Shown: positions 34,819 through 45,088, counted from the stretch's first letter. The stretch: 51,645 nucleotides of DNA from an uncultured Prevotellaceae bacterium (GCA_902775475.1 CACYME010000022.1:1-51645), one strand, 5' to 3'. Numbers and translations: made by a program. The notes: a model not told the origin generated them from the letters alone.

Positions 34819-35643
34819 TTATTCCACTTCCAGTTGCTCAGCCCGCTTCTCCATGTCGCGGTAGGCCTGATTGAGGTCGTGCTGCGAGATGTTCACCGTA
34901 CGGTTGACGGGGCGGTCGGGATCGGCCAGCGAATGGGAGAAGAGCCACTCGTAGGTCTTCGATGTGTAGAAATAGCGAGCCAGCGCACTATGCGATGCCC
35001 CCGGCAGCCAGTCGTAGCGCAGGCGCTGTGTGGTGCCAGCCTGCTTCATGCGGTTGACGACCACCTGCGACTCGCGCACGGAGACGGCACGGTCGGCCGT
35101 ACCGTGGATAATCCACAGCGGGGCCTCGCCCATGCGGCTCTGGTCTTTCAGCGTGCAGCCGCCACAGAGGGCCATGGCAGCGGCAACCTTCTCGGGATAG
35201 GTGCCCACGAAGTCGAGCGTGCCGTAGCCACCGAGGCTCATGCCGAGCACGTAGAGGCGGCTATGGTCGTAGGCATAGTCGTTCTGGTCGAGCCACTCAA
35301 GGATGTCGTTCAGTTTCTTCGGACTCCATGCGCCACCAGGGTTCTGTGGCGTGATGACCAGTGCAGGGATGTCGCGCCCCATCTTGATGGCAGCCACGGT
35401 GCCATAGCGCAGCGCACGGTTCATGTCGCGTCCGCAGAGGCTGGCACCGTGAAGGAAGAGCACCAGCGGGGTGGACTCCTGCGTATAGTAATAGTCTTCG
35501 GGGGTGTATATCCAGAAGTTATAGCCACCGGGAATGACGCCCTTCTTGGCCGAGAGCAGGTCGGTGCCTTGCGCAGCTGCGCTGCTAAATGATAAATGAT
35601 AAATGATAAATGATAGAGCTATCAGCCATAAACTTCGTCTCAT
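34819..35643 (-). CDS. Secreted alpha/beta-hydrolase (esterase-like)
   Basis: 274 residues. Signal peptide MRRSLWLIALSFIIYHLSFS...AAAQ. The fold has LFLHGASLCGRD (oxyanion), nucleophile Ser in GMSLGGYG, Asp in HGTADRAV and His in GASHSA. It resembles the phospholipase/carboxylesterase and feruloyl-esterase-like secreted hydrolases of Bacteroidales. The substrate is unknown. The core of the signal peptide (FIIYHLSF) is encoded by TGATAAA repeats (35586-35616). It is 11 bases after the beta-propeller gene. Confidence 0.82.
   Translation of the reverse strand: MRRSLWLIALSFIIYHLSFSSAAAQGTDLLSAKKGVIPGGYNFWIYTPEDYYYTQESTPLVLFLHGASLCGRDMNRALRYGTVAAIKMGRDIPALVITPQNPGGAWSPKKLNDILEWLDQNDYAYDHSRLYVLGMSLGGYGTLDFVGTYPEKVAAAMALCGGCTLKDQSRMGEAPLWIIHGTADRAVSVRESQVVVNRMKQAGTTQRLRYDWLPGASHSALARYFYTSKTYEWLFSHSLADPDRPVNRTVNISQHDLNQAYRDMEKRAEQLEVE
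35586..35616. repeat. TGATAAA tandem repeat within a signal peptide
   Basis: Four AAATGAT-type units, period 7-8. They encode FIIYHLSF on the minus strand. Confidence 0.75.
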
Positions 35644-35654
35644 ATTGTTTCCTC

Positions 35655-37238
35655 CTATTTTATCGTAAACTTATATATCTTGGTGCCGCGGCAACCCACG
35701 ACGACACTGTTGCCCACTACGCAGGGCGACGACTCGAAGTTGGCACCCATCGGCTTGCGGCAGAGCATCTCGCCGTCGCGTCCGCGGATGAGGTAGACCA
35801 CCCCGTTGGCATCGGCGGTGAAGAGGTACTGCTCGTTCTGCTCGTTGAGGAAGCCTACGGGTGACGACCAGCAGAAGTTGCCGTAGTCCACGGTGTAGCG
35901 CACGCTCCCGTCGACGGTGCTGATGGCGGTGAGCTGTCCGCGGGCTGGGTCGGCGCTGTTGCGGCAGAGGTTGGCAAAAATCAGGCTGTCGCAGTCGCCA
36001 CAGCCCAGCAGGGGCGTAGAATACATGCCCCCATCGAGCACCTTTGAGCCAAGGTCCACGCGGTTGCAGGCGATGAGGCGTTCCCACACCAGCTCGCCAC
36101 TCAGTGCGCGCAGCTTCATCATCCGGCAAGTGCCGTCGGTGCCCTGCTTGTCCACTTCGCAGGCTGTATAGAGATAGGCCGTTCCGCCCTCTTCACGGCA
36201 GACGATGGTGCCGTCGGTGTCGTCGAGGTTCTTCACGTGCCAGACGGGGCGCATGGTGTTCAGGTTCACACAGATGACATTGCCGTGGTTGTCGCCAAAG
36301 AAGCCGTAGTTGCGGTAGACGCACAGGCTCGACTCGATGCCCGGTGCGGCACCGTTGACCCGGTAGCGCAGCGTGCTCACACAGTGCAGTTTGCCATCCG
36401 CCTGGCGCTCGAACTTGAACAGGCTGCCGTTCTCGCCAGGCCAGAACAGGTAGCCTCCGGCCACGACGGGCGACGAGTCGAAGGCCTGCCAGCCACGCCA
36501 TGCCCGCGAGTCGCTGAAGAAAGTGCCGCGCTCGTGGCTCGTCAGCGAGAAGGCCTGACAGCCCAGCGGTTCGCCCTTGGGCACGCCCTGCCCCACGTAG
36601 AGGTTCATCAGCTCGGGGTCCATCGACATGGTGCCCTTCACCACGTTGTGCAGGTCGAGGGGCTGGCGCGAGGGGCGTCCCGTCTGGAAATTCAGGAAGA
36701 AGGCCTCGCCGCATAGCGAGCCTACCATCACCTCCTCCTCGCCGAAGTCGGCAGTGAGCGGTGCTCCCCCTCGGCGGATGCTGTCCTGCTCGGCGGCAGT
36801 CCAGTGGGCATAGAGTGGCTGGCCGGTCCATCCCGTGCCCCCACCCCATTGGCCAAACTTGGTCTCGGCCTTGCCGTAAGGCGTATCGTAGCTCCAGGCC
36901 ACTTCTATCGTCGTGGGTTCGCCCTGCACACGGCCACCGAAATCGGCATTGCGCAGCAGATTCTTACGGAAAGTCATCACGCGGTCGGAGCGATTGTAAA
37001 GGTCGTCGTAGTCATGCAACGGACGAGGTGTAGAATCCACATTCTCAACGACATACTTCAGCGCAGAAGCCGACTCGAAGACGGTGTCGGGCAGCGTCAG
37101 CTCAGCCATTGTGGGAACGTGCGCCTCTGCCATGCCGATGCTGTCGGCATCGGCTAATGCTCCATCCTTCTTCTGACCACCACAGGCAGCCAGCAGCGGA
37201 GCCATGATGAACACAAACAAACCGACCTTACACCTCAT
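35655..37238 (-). CDS. PQQ-like beta-propeller lipoprotein
   Basis: 527 residues. The signal peptide ends in LLAAC (Cys19). The rest is a beta-propeller of repeated blades with GYLFWPGENGSLFKF, GFFGDNHGNVICVN, YLFTADANGVVYLIRG and SPCVVGNSVVVGCRG, the pattern of PQQ/BamB-type blades without PQQ ligands that I can verify. It is probably a periplasmic or surface binding protein. ATGA overlap with the patatin gene. No domain beyond the propeller is visible. Confidence 0.8.
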   Translation of the reverse strand: MRCKVGLFVFIMAPLLAACGGQKKDGALADADSIGMAEAHVPTMAELTLPDTVFESASALKYVVENVDSTPRPLHDYDDLYNRSDRVMTFRKNLLRNADFGGRVQGEPTTIEVAWSYDTPYGKAETKFGQWGGGTGWTGQPLYAHWTAAEQDSIRRGGAPLTADFGEEEVMVGSLCGEAFFLNFQTGRPSRQPLDLHNVVKGTMSMDPELMNLYVGQGVPKGEPLGCQAFSLTSHERGTFFSDSRAWRGWQAFDSSPVVAGGYLFWPGENGSLFKFERQADGKLHCVSTLRYRVNGAAPGIESSLCVYRNYGFFGDNHGNVICVNLNTMRPVWHVKNLDDTDGTIVCREEGGTAYLYTACEVDKQGTDGTCRMMKLRALSGELVWERLIACNRVDLGSKVLDGGMYSTPLLGCGDCDSLIFANLCRNSADPARGQLTAISTVDGSVRYTVDYGNFCWSSPVGFLNEQNEQYLFTADANGVVYLIRGRDGEMLCRKPMGANFESSPCVVGNSVVVGCRGTKIYKFTIK

Positions 37239-38083
37239 AGTCTATAGTTCGCACAGAATTTCTCACCTTCCTGATAGCCCTCCTGATAGAGGCGTTCGAG
37301 CTTCTCGGGGTCGCGGCAGACGCGCCCCACCTCCATGGGCCGTTGCGGACGGATGACGATGACCTCGCCCCAGTCCTCCATGTGCTCCACCATCTCCAGC
37401 TGCTTGTCGTAGACCTCCACCCGATGGCTTAGCGCCACACGCAGACGGGGGTACTCGCCATAGAGGAAACGCGGAATCTTATGGTCGCTCTCAGTGGACC
37501 GATAGCCGCGGTTGCGCGTCATCACCACCACATTCACGGGGTGGCCCATCTCAATGGAACGCTGAACGGGGATGGAGTCAACGATGCCACCGTCGAGCAT
37601 CGGCTTGCCATCGACCATCGTGACCTGGGCCACATAGGGCAACGACGAGCTGGCCTTCACGATGGCCATCATGCGGCGGCGGTCGGTCTTCTCACTGAGA
37701 TATTCGGCCAGTCCCGTCTGGCAGTTTGTGCAGACCATCTCCATCGTAGCAGGATTCTGCCCAAAGGCTTCGTAGTCGAAAGGAAGGATGTCATTGGGAA
37801 AACGTTCGTAGAGCAGCGTGGGGTCGAAGATGCTGCCTTTCACCAGCAGGTTCTTCAACGAGATGTAGCCATACTTCTGCAGCAGGTCGATGTTGGAAAA
37901 ACGGGCCCGGCGCGGCTGACGGCTGATGTAGCTCATGCCGTTGCAGGCCCCTGCCGAGACGGCCACCACGTAGGGAAACTCCACGCCATGCTTCATGAAA
38001 GCATCGAGCACGCCACAAGTGAAGACGCCGCGCATGCCGCCGCCTTCAAGCACCAGTCCGGTATTACGTTCCAATCGTTCCAT
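37235..38083 (-). CDS. Patatin-like phospholipase
   Basis: 282 residues with a Ser-Asp dyad acyl hydrolase domain. Oxyanion loop LVLEGGGMRGVF, nucleophile Ser43 in AVSAGACNG, Asp in LDGGIVDSIP. It lacks a signal peptide. The start at 38083 (MERLERNTG) is chosen over one at 38146 because the promoter lies between them. It is similar to the RssA/YjjU group, with lipid or lysophospholipid as the likely substrate. It heads the run patatin, propeller, esterase, trpS, MGMT. Confidence 0.87.
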   Translation of the reverse strand: MERLERNTGLVLEGGGMRGVFTCGVLDAFMKHGVEFPYVVAVSAGACNGMSYISRQPRRARFSNIDLLQKYGYISLKNLLVKGSIFDPTLLYERFPNDILPFDYEAFGQNPATMEMVCTNCQTGLAEYLSEKTDRRRMMAIVKASSSLPYVAQVTMVDGKPMLDGGIVDSIPVQRSIEMGHPVNVVVMTRNRGYRSTESDHKIPRFLYGEYPRLRVALSHRVEVYDKQLEMVEHMEDWGEVIVIRPQRPMEVGRVCRDPEKLERLYQEGYQEGEKFCANYRL

Positions 38084-38095
38084 GCTTTCAGCGTG

Positions 38096-38126
38096 CAAAA
38101 GTACAAAGAAAAACGCACACAGCAAA
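38096..38126 (-). promoter_or_regulatory. Promoter of the patatin-trpS run
   Basis: On the minus strand: TTTG (38126-38123), exactly 19 bases, TACTTTTG (38103-38096), 12 bases before the ATG. Confidence 0.85.
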
Positions 38127-38244
38127 ATAAATGCCGACATTTTCAATAAAATCCGCCGTGGGCGGACAAAAATCCGCGGTCAGCGATAAAAAACAGCAAT
38201 GATATAGCAGCTGGCCTATTTGTGCGTAGCTCCCCCCGTTTTCA

Positions 38245-38420
38245 GCAGGGAAGGCAGCGGGCGCTGCCATTGTTTTCCCCGCCCGCTGCCATTATTGGCA
38301 GCGGGCGCTGCCAATATCGTCCCCGTCCGCTGCCAACGAAAAAGGCGTGGTCTATTTCCCGCTACGGTGTGGCCTGGTCCCCATTTGTCGCCGCCTTTTT
38401 CCTCTCATCCCTGCTGCTGT
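38245..38420 (-). repeat. GC-rich hairpin repeat, copy 2 (inverted)
   Basis: The minus strand matches 18060-18235: CCGTAGCGGGA, then GTTGGCAGCGGACGGGGA, GGCAGCGCCCGCTGCC and GGCAGCGGGCGGGGA. The gap 38127-38529 contains this and no credible gene. Confidence 0.8.
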
Positions 38421-38529
38421 GGGGAAGCGAGAGGTCTTTCGAGCTATATCATTAGCTAAAAAAATACGGAAAGAGCGGATTTTCGTGTCACTGCACTAAC
38501 ATACAAAAAACACTAAAAAGACAAATAAA

Positions 38530-38561
38530 TTTGGATTTTACCACATTATTTATTAACTTTG
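38530..38561 (+). promoter_or_regulatory. Promoter of the aminopeptidase gene
   Basis: TTTG (38530-38533), 20 bases, TAACTTTG (38554-38561), 17 bases before the ATG. Confidence 0.8.
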
Positions 38562-38578
38562 CACAAAATTTGCTTATT

Positions 38579-40000
38579 ATGTTCGACAAACAGACTTATA
38601 TCCGCCGCCGTGCGGAACTGAAAAAACTCGTAGGCGAAGGGCTGATAGTGCTCTTCGGCAACAACGATTCGCCAGCTAACTACCCCGCTAATGCCTACTC
38701 GCCCATGCGACAGGACTCGTCGTTTCTCTACTACTTCGGCCAGCACCGCGACGGACTGGTGGGCGTCATCGACGTGGACAGCGACGAGGAGTGGCTGCTG
38801 GGCGACGACATCGACATCGAGGACATCGTGTGGATGGGCTTCGTGCCCAGCGTGGCCGACCTGGCCGCCGAGGTAGGCGTCAGCAAGACAGCCCCTATGT
38901 CTCACCTCAGTTCAGTATGTCGCAATGCCATTGCGACAAAAAGGGCCGTCCACTTCCTGCCCCCCTACCGCCACGACACGAAGATACAAATCATGGACCT
39001 GCTGGGCATCCTTCCCTCGAAGCAGAAAGAGGTCGCCTCGCTGAAGCTCATCAAGGCCGTGGTGAAGATGCGCTCCACCAAGGAGCCGCAGGAGATTGAG
39101 GCCATTGAGCGGGCCTGCGACGTGGGCTACGAAATGCACACCACGGCACAGCGGCTCATCCGTCCCGGGGTGACCGAGCGCTACGTTGGTGGACAGGTGG
39201 ACGGCATCGCCCGCTCCAAGGCGCAGGGCGTTTCGTTCGCCACCATCTTCAGCCAGCATGGTGAGATCATGCACGGCAACCCCAGCGACGCTCTGCTGGA
39301 AGCCGGACGGCTGGCCCTCTGCGACGCAGGCTGCGAGCTGGACGACTACTGCTCTGACAACACCCGCACGATGCCCGTCAACGGCAAGTTCAGCCAGCGA
39401 CAGCTGGAGATATACAGCATTGTGGAGCAGTGCCACGACTACGTGCTGGAGGTGGCAAAGCCTGGCGTGAAATATGCCGACGTGCACTTCGCCGTCTGCC
39501 GCCTGATGACCGAGCGACTGAAGGAGCTGGGACTGATGAAGGGCGACGTTGACGAGGCCGTGCGTGCCGGTGCTCACGCCATGTTCCTGCCCCACGGACT
39601 GGGTCACATGATGGGCATGGACGTGCACGACATGGAGGGTCTGGGGCAGATCTACGTGGGCTTCGACGAGGAGACACGGCCCAACCTGGAGCAGTTTGGC
39701 ACCAACTGCCTGCGCATGGGCCGACGCTTGCAGGAGGGATTCGTCGTCACCGACGAGCCGGGCATCTACTTCATCCCCCACCTCATCGACCTCTGGCGCA
39801 AGGAAGGCCACTGCGCCGAGTTCCTCAACTTCGACAAGCTGGAGACCTACAAGGACTTCGGAGGCATACGCATCGAGGACGACCTGCTCATCACGTCTGA
39901 CGGCTGCCGCTTCATGGGCAAGAAACGTATACCCTACCATCCGAAGGAACTGGAGGAGTTCATGCGTATTCATCAGGGGCTAAGTCTGTTACAGGAATGA
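38579..40000 (+). CDS. pepP: Xaa-Pro aminopeptidase, M24B family
   Basis: 473 residues. It removes N-terminal residues before proline. An aminopeptidase P N-terminal domain (1-160) is followed by a pita-bread metal domain. Ligands are the Asp residues in LCDAGCELDDYCSDNTRT, His in LPHGLGHMMGMDVHD, Glu in VTDEPGIYF and Glu in GIRIEDD. There is no signal peptide, so it is cytoplasmic. The ATG at 38579 fits the promoter. Confidence 0.93.
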   Translation: MFDKQTYIRRRAELKKLVGEGLIVLFGNNDSPANYPANAYSPMRQDSSFLYYFGQHRDGLVGVIDVDSDEEWLLGDDIDIEDIVWMGFVPSVADLAAEVGVSKTAPMSHLSSVCRNAIATKRAVHFLPPYRHDTKIQIMDLLGILPSKQKEVASLKLIKAVVKMRSTKEPQEIEAIERACDVGYEMHTTAQRLIRPGVTERYVGGQVDGIARSKAQGVSFATIFSQHGEIMHGNPSDALLEAGRLALCDAGCELDDYCSDNTRTMPVNGKFSQRQLEIYSIVEQCHDYVLEVAKPGVKYADVHFAVCRLMTERLKELGLMKGDVDEAVRAGAHAMFLPHGLGHMMGMDVHDMEGLGQIYVGFDEETRPNLEQFGTNCLRMGRRLQEGFVVTDEPGIYFIPHLIDLWRKEGHCAEFLNFDKLETYKDFGGIRIEDDLLITSDGCRFMGKKRIPYHPKELEEFMRIHQGLSLLQE

Positions 40001-40202
40001 GGCCGACACGTCAACCTTTACTGCCAGAACTCGCCCCAGCTCAAAAATCTTGAAGAAACGAAAATAGCAACAAACACCGAATCGGAACGACATTATGGAC
40101 GAAAAGGCTGGCAAGTACATCAACCACCATGCTGGCCTCGGCTCAAATGGTTATTCGGCTCAAGACCCCCAAAAAGACATCAACATCAAATTATCATATC
40201 AA

Positions 40203-41402
40203 ATGAAAAAGACTCTTACACTCGCGCTGCTGGCCTTGATGGCCGTGGGCGCACAGGCTCAGGAGACTGAGCAGAAGGCTGACAACAAGCCCGTATTCAC
40301 CACCATCAAGGAGAACCCCATCACCTCGATGAAAGACCAGAACCGTAGCGGCACCTGCTGGGACTACTCGACCATCTCGTTCTTCGAGGCCGAAATCCTG
40401 AAGGCCACTGGCAAGACCTACGACCTCGACGAGAGCTTCGTGGCCAACAAGACCTACATGGAGCGTGCCATCCAGGTGGTGCGCTATCACGGCGACTGTC
40501 AGTTTGCACAGGGCGGAAGCGCCGAGGACGTCCTGTCGGTGATGAAAAACCACGGCATCATCCCACAAGGCATCATGCCCTTCCCCGGCAGCCTCTACGG
40601 CGACTCGCTGAACAACTTCAATGAGTTCTTCTCGCTGCTCGAGCCCTACGTGGCCGCCATCGCCAAGAGCTCGGCCAAGAAGATTTCGAACCAGTGGAAG
40701 GTGGGCCTGCAGGGCATCCTCGACGCCTATCTGGGCCAGTGCCCTGAGAAGTTCACCTACGAGGGCAAGGAGTACACACCGAAGAGCTTCATGGCATCGC
40801 TCGGCATCAACCTCGACGACTACGTCAGCATCACCAGCTATACGCACCATCCCTTCTACACCACCTTCGCCGTGGAAGTGCAGGACAACTGGCGCTTCCC
40901 GCAGTCGTACAACTTGCCCATGGACGAGATGATGCAGGTCATCGACAACGCTGTTGACAAGGGCTATACCATCGCCTGGGGCGGCGACGTCTCTGAGGAG
41001 GGCTTCACCCGTCAGGGACTGGCCTACGCCATCGACGGCGAGGCTGCCAAGAGCCTGGCAGGAAGCGACATGGCCCGCTGGCTGAAGCTCACCGCCACCA
41101 AGCGCAAGAACGTCATCGACTCGCTGGGCTGCAAGGTGCCCGAGGTGGTGCCCACGCAGCAGATGCGCCAGGAGCGCTTCGACAACTGGGAACTGACCGA
41201 CGACCACGGCATGCTTATCTACGGCGTGGCCAAGGACCAGAACGGCAAGGAGTATTACATGGTGAAGAACTCATGGGGCGAAACCGGCGACTACAAAGGC
41301 GTCTGGTATATGACCAAGGCATTCATTGCTGCCAACACGATGGACTTCCTCGTGAACAAGAACGCCATTCCTAAGGACATTCGCAAAAAGCTCGGACTTT
41401 AA
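40203..41402 (+). CDS. Secreted C1B cysteine peptidase (bleomycin hydrolase/PepC-like)
   Basis: 399 residues. The signal peptide MKKTLTLALLALMAVGAQAQ marks it as exported, unlike cytoplasmic PepC. The catalytic Cys is in NRSGTCWDYS, His in TDDHGMLIYG and Asn in VKNSWGE. C1B enzymes act as aminopeptidases in hexamers. The ATG at 40203 gives the signal peptide; an upstream in-frame ATG at 40095 would bury it. The gap 40001-40202 shows no gene or clear promoter. recJ follows after six bases. Confidence 0.88.
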   Translation: MKKTLTLALLALMAVGAQAQETEQKADNKPVFTTIKENPITSMKDQNRSGTCWDYSTISFFEAEILKATGKTYDLDESFVANKTYMERAIQVVRYHGDCQFAQGGSAEDVLSVMKNHGIIPQGIMPFPGSLYGDSLNNFNEFFSLLEPYVAAIAKSSAKKISNQWKVGLQGILDAYLGQCPEKFTYEGKEYTPKSFMASLGINLDDYVSITSYTHHPFYTTFAVEVQDNWRFPQSYNLPMDEMMQVIDNAVDKGYTIAWGGDVSEEGFTRQGLAYAIDGEAAKSLAGSDMARWLKLTATKRKNVIDSLGCKVPEVVPTQQMRQERFDNWELTDDHGMLIYGVAKDQNGKEYYMVKNSWGETGDYKGVWYMTKAFIAANTMDFLVNKNAIPKDIRKKLGL

Positions 41403-41408
41403 CAAGCG

Positions 41409-43142
41409 ATGAACTTTAAGTGGAACTACCAACCGCCAACGCCCGAACGGCAACAACAGGCAAAGGAGCTGGCTGAGAAGCTGGGCATGAGTCCGATACT
41501 CGCCCAACTTCTCATCAAGCGTGGCATACGCACGGAGTCGGCTGCCAAGCGATTCCTGCGCCCGCTGCTCAGCGAACTCATCGACCCGTTCCTCATGAAC
41601 GACATGGACGTGGCCGTCGACCGCCTGAACGACGCCATGGGGCGAAAAGAGCGTATTATGGTCTACGGCGACTACGACGTAGACGGATGCACCGCCGTGG
41701 CACTGGTCTACCGCTTCCTGCTTCAGTTCTATTCCAACATCGAGTACTACATCCCCGACCGCTACGAAGAGGGCTACGGCATCAGTCAGAAAGGACTGGA
41801 CCACGCCCAGGAAGCGGGCGTGAAGCTCATCATCATTCTCGACTGCGGCATCAAGGCCATTGACGAGATACGGCGAGCCAAGGAGATGGGCATCGACTTC
41901 ATCATCTGCGACCATCACGTGCCCGACGACGAGCTACCATGCGCCGTGGCCATTCTCAACCCCAAGCGGCAGGACAGCACCTATCCCTTCAAAGACTTGT
42001 GTGGTTGCGGCGTGGGCTTCAAGTTCATGCAGGCTTTCGCCAAGAACAACGGCATCCCCTTCTCGCAGCTCATCCCACTGCTCGACTTCTGCGCCGTATC
42101 CATCGCCGCCGACATGGTGTCGGTGATGGGCGAGAACCGCATCCTGGCCTTCCACGGGCTGAAGCAGCTGAACCAGAACCCGTCGACAGGGCTGAAAGCC
42201 ATCATTGAGATTAGTGGCCTCACTGGCCGCGACATCACTATGAGTGACATCGTGTTCAAGATTGGGCCGCGCATCAATGCCAGCGGACGTGTGCAGAATG
42301 GCACGGAGACCGTTGACCTGCTGGTGGAGAAGGACTTCAAGCGTGCTTTGCAAGAGGCCATCCACATCAACGAGTACAACGAGCAGCGCAAGGACATCGA
42401 CAAGCAGATGAGTGAAGAGGCCAACCAGATTGTGGAACGCCTGGAAAGCCAGGAACATCAGCCTGCCATCGTGCTCTACAACGAAGGATGGAAGAAGGGG
42501 GTCGTGGGCATCGTCGCCTCGCGCCTGACGGAAATGTACTACCGGCCGACGGTAGTGCTCTCCTGCCAGGACGGCATGGCCACGGGGTCGGCCCGCAGCG
42601 TGGCAGGCTACGACATCTACGATGCCATCAAGAGCTGCCGCGACCTGCTGGAGAACTTCGGCGGCCACACCTATGCCGTGGGCCTGTCGCTCCGCACGGA
42701 CAACATTCCCGAATTCCGCCAGCGCTTCCAGGACTATGTGAGCACCCACATCATGCCCGAACAGACTGAGGCCATGCTCGACATCGAAGCAGAGATTGAT
42801 TTCCGCGACATCACGAAGAAACTGCACAACGACCTGAAGAAGCTGGCCCCGCACGGCCCCGACAACCCAAAGCCACTGTTCTGCACGTGCAACGTCTACG
42901 ACTACGGCACCTCGAAGGTCGTTGGCCGCCAGCAGGAGCACATCAAGCTGGAACTGGTCGACTCGCGGTCGTCGAACGTGATGAACGGCATTGCCTTCGG
43001 ACAGAGCGCCGCCGCTCGCTACATCAAGTCGAAGCGCTCGTTCGACATTGCCTACACCATCGAGGAGAACATCTACAAGCGCAGCGAGGTGCAATTGCAG
43101 ATAGAGGACATCAAGCCGAGCGAGACTGCCGCAGAGAAATGA
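41409..43142 (+). CDS. recJ: Single-stranded-DNA-specific exonuclease RecJ
   Basis: 577-residue DHH-family 5'-3' exonuclease of RecFOR repair. Metal motifs are GDYDVDG (87-93), LDCG (Asp145) and DHH (168-170), and the DHHA1 motif is MATGSARSV with the later GGHTYAVG, where G-G-H is kept. The C-terminal OB-like domain (about 460-570) is present. It overlaps recQ by ATGA, so the two repair enzymes are translationally coupled. Confidence 0.95.
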   Translation: MNFKWNYQPPTPERQQQAKELAEKLGMSPILAQLLIKRGIRTESAAKRFLRPLLSELIDPFLMNDMDVAVDRLNDAMGRKERIMVYGDYDVDGCTAVALVYRFLLQFYSNIEYYIPDRYEEGYGISQKGLDHAQEAGVKLIIILDCGIKAIDEIRRAKEMGIDFIICDHHVPDDELPCAVAILNPKRQDSTYPFKDLCGCGVGFKFMQAFAKNNGIPFSQLIPLLDFCAVSIAADMVSVMGENRILAFHGLKQLNQNPSTGLKAIIEISGLTGRDITMSDIVFKIGPRINASGRVQNGTETVDLLVEKDFKRALQEAIHINEYNEQRKDIDKQMSEEANQIVERLESQEHQPAIVLYNEGWKKGVVGIVASRLTEMYYRPTVVLSCQDGMATGSARSVAGYDIYDAIKSCRDLLENFGGHTYAVGLSLRTDNIPEFRQRFQDYVSTHIMPEQTEAMLDIEAEIDFRDITKKLHNDLKKLAPHGPDNPKPLFCTCNVYDYGTSKVVGRQQEHIKLELVDSRSSNVMNGIAFGQSAAARYIKSKRSFDIAYTIEENIYKRSEVQLQIEDIKPSETAAEK

Positions 43143-45088
43143 AGCCACAGGAGCCATCACCCTACCTCTCCATCTTAAAACAGTACTGGGGTTACGACAA
43201 CTTCCGCGGCATACAGCGCGAAATCATCGAGAGCATCTGTGCTGGGCACGACACGCTGGGCCTGATGCCCACCGGTGGCGGAAAGTCTATCACCTTCCAA
43301 GTACCGGCACTGGCGCAGGAGGGTGTCTGCATCGTCATCACGCCGCTCATAGCGCTGATGAAAGACCAGGTGATGCACTTGCGCCGACGCGGCATCCGTG
43401 CTGCAGCCATCTATTCAGGACTGTCGCACGACGACATCATCCAGACTCTTGAGAACGCCATCTTCGGAGGAGTCAAGCTGCTCTACGTTTCACCAGAGCG
43501 GCTTGGCTCCGAGACGTTCATGAAGAAAGTGAGCCACATGAACGTGAGCTTCATCTGCGTGGATGAAGCCCACTGCATCAGCCAGTGGGGCTACGACTTC
43601 CGCCCCAGCTATCTCACCATTGCCAACATTCGTAAGCTGCTGCCACACGCTCCCGTGCTGGCACTCACCGCTACGGCCACGCCCCTCGTGGTGCAGGACA
43701 TACAAGACAAGCTGAAGGCACCCACAGACCTCACCCAAGCGGGAGAGGCCAAGCCATTCCGCGTCTTCTGCATGAGCTTTGAGCGCCAGAATCTGGCCTA
43801 CGTGGTGCGCCATGTGAACGACAAGGAACAGCAGATGCTCCATATATTAAATAATGTGGCGGGCTCAGCCATCGTTTACACCCGCAGTCGCCGGCGCACG
43901 AAGGAGATTGCCGCCATGCTGACCGAGGCGGGACTCAGCGCCACCTTCTTCCACGCCGGACTGGACAACGTCACGAAAGACCACCGCCAGAAGGACTGGC
44001 AGGCCGACAAGGTGCGCATCATGGTAGCCACCAACGCCTTCGGCATGGGCATCGACAAGCCCGACGTGCGCGTGGTCATCCATGCCGACTGCCCCGACAG
44101 CATCGAGGCCTACTTCCAGGAGGCCGGGCGCGCCGGACGCGATGGCAAGACGGCCTACGCCGTGCTGCTCTACAACGACAACGACCGCACGAAGCTGCTA
44201 AAGCGCATCGGCGACACCTTCCCGGAAAAAGACGAGATACGCGAGGTCTACGACCACCTGGCCTATTTCTACCAAGTGGGCGTTGGCTCTGGCTACAACG
44301 CCGTCTTCGAGTTTCCCATCGACAAGTTCTGCCACGCCTTCCACCACTTCCCCACCCGTGTGCTCTCAGCGCTGAAGATTCTGGAGCGCGCTGGCTACAT
44401 TGATTTCAAGGAAGAAGACGACAACCGTGCCCGGCTGCGCTTCACGCTGGAGCGCGACGACCTGTACCGCCTGCGAAACAACTCCGAGCAGGAAGATGCC
44501 CTCATCGTGACGCTGCTGCGCAACTACAGCGGTCTGTTCAACGACTACTGCTACATCGACGAAGCCTACTTGGCCGACCAGACAGGCATGAGCCGCCCCA
44601 CCATCTACATGACGCTGAAGGAGTTGAGCCGCAAGCACATCATCGACTTCATCCCTCAGAAAGACACCCCGCTCATCCGCTATACGCAGCGACGCGAAGA
44701 TGGTTGCCATCTGGTTTTCCCGCCTGCCGTCTACGACGAGCTGAAGCAGCGTTTCACTGAGCGTATCCACAAGATGATAGAATACGCCAGCTGCGACAAC
44801 CAGTGCCGCAGCCGCATGCTGCTGCGCTATTTTGGCGAAGAGAGCCACCACGACTGCGGCCACTGCGACGTCTGCCTCGACCGCAAGGGAACGCTCACCG
44901 ACAAAGCCACCGTGGCGACGGCCCAGCAGCAGATTCTCGCCTTGCTGGCCGACGGACAGCCTCACCACGTGTCGGCGCTGCACAGCATCGGCCTGCCCTA
45001 CCCTCCCATAGAGGCAGCCCTTGAACGTCTAATAAGTGAAGAAATTGTCATCGACGACGATGGCATGCTCACCGCGAAAGGCATCTGA
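43139..45088 (+). CDS. recQ: ATP-dependent DNA helicase RecQ
   Basis: 649 residues. Walker A in MPTGGGKS (to residue 50), DEAH box 142-145 (VDEAHCISQWGYDFRPSY), motif VI QEAGRAGRDG. The RecQ-Ct zinc site is in YASCDNQCRSRMLLRYFGE, CGHCDVC. An RQC winged helix follows, and a short C-terminal segment (~70 residues: LADGQPHHVSALHSIGLPY) may be a second winged helix rather than a full HRDC. It works with RecJ on stalled forks and gaps. Confidence 0.95.
   Translation: MKPQEPSPYLSILKQYWGYDNFRGIQREIIESICAGHDTLGLMPTGGGKSITFQVPALAQEGVCIVITPLIALMKDQVMHLRRRGIRAAAIYSGLSHDDIIQTLENAIFGGVKLLYVSPERLGSETFMKKVSHMNVSFICVDEAHCISQWGYDFRPSYLTIANIRKLLPHAPVLALTATATPLVVQDIQDKLKAPTDLTQAGEAKPFRVFCMSFERQNLAYVVRHVNDKEQQMLHILNNVAGSAIVYTRSRRRTKEIAAMLTEAGLSATFFHAGLDNVTKDHRQKDWQADKVRIMVATNAFGMGIDKPDVRVVIHADCPDSIEAYFQEAGRAGRDGKTAYAVLLYNDNDRTKLLKRIGDTFPEKDEIREVYDHLAYFYQVGVGSGYNAVFEFPIDKFCHAFHHFPTRVLSALKILERAGYIDFKEEDDNRARLRFTLERDDLYRLRNNSEQEDALIVTLLRNYSGLFNDYCYIDEAYLADQTGMSRPTIYMTLKELSRKHIIDFIPQKDTPLIRYTQRREDGCHLVFPPAVYDELKQRFTERIHKMIEYASCDNQCRSRMLLRYFGEESHHDCGHCDVCLDRKGTLTDKATVATAQQQILALLADGQPHHVSALHSIGLPYPPIEAALERLISEEIVIDDDGMLTAKGI

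Noticed and set aside
38220-38459. 79-codon frame between patatin and pepP
   Set aside because: It is translation of the GC-rich hairpin repeat.
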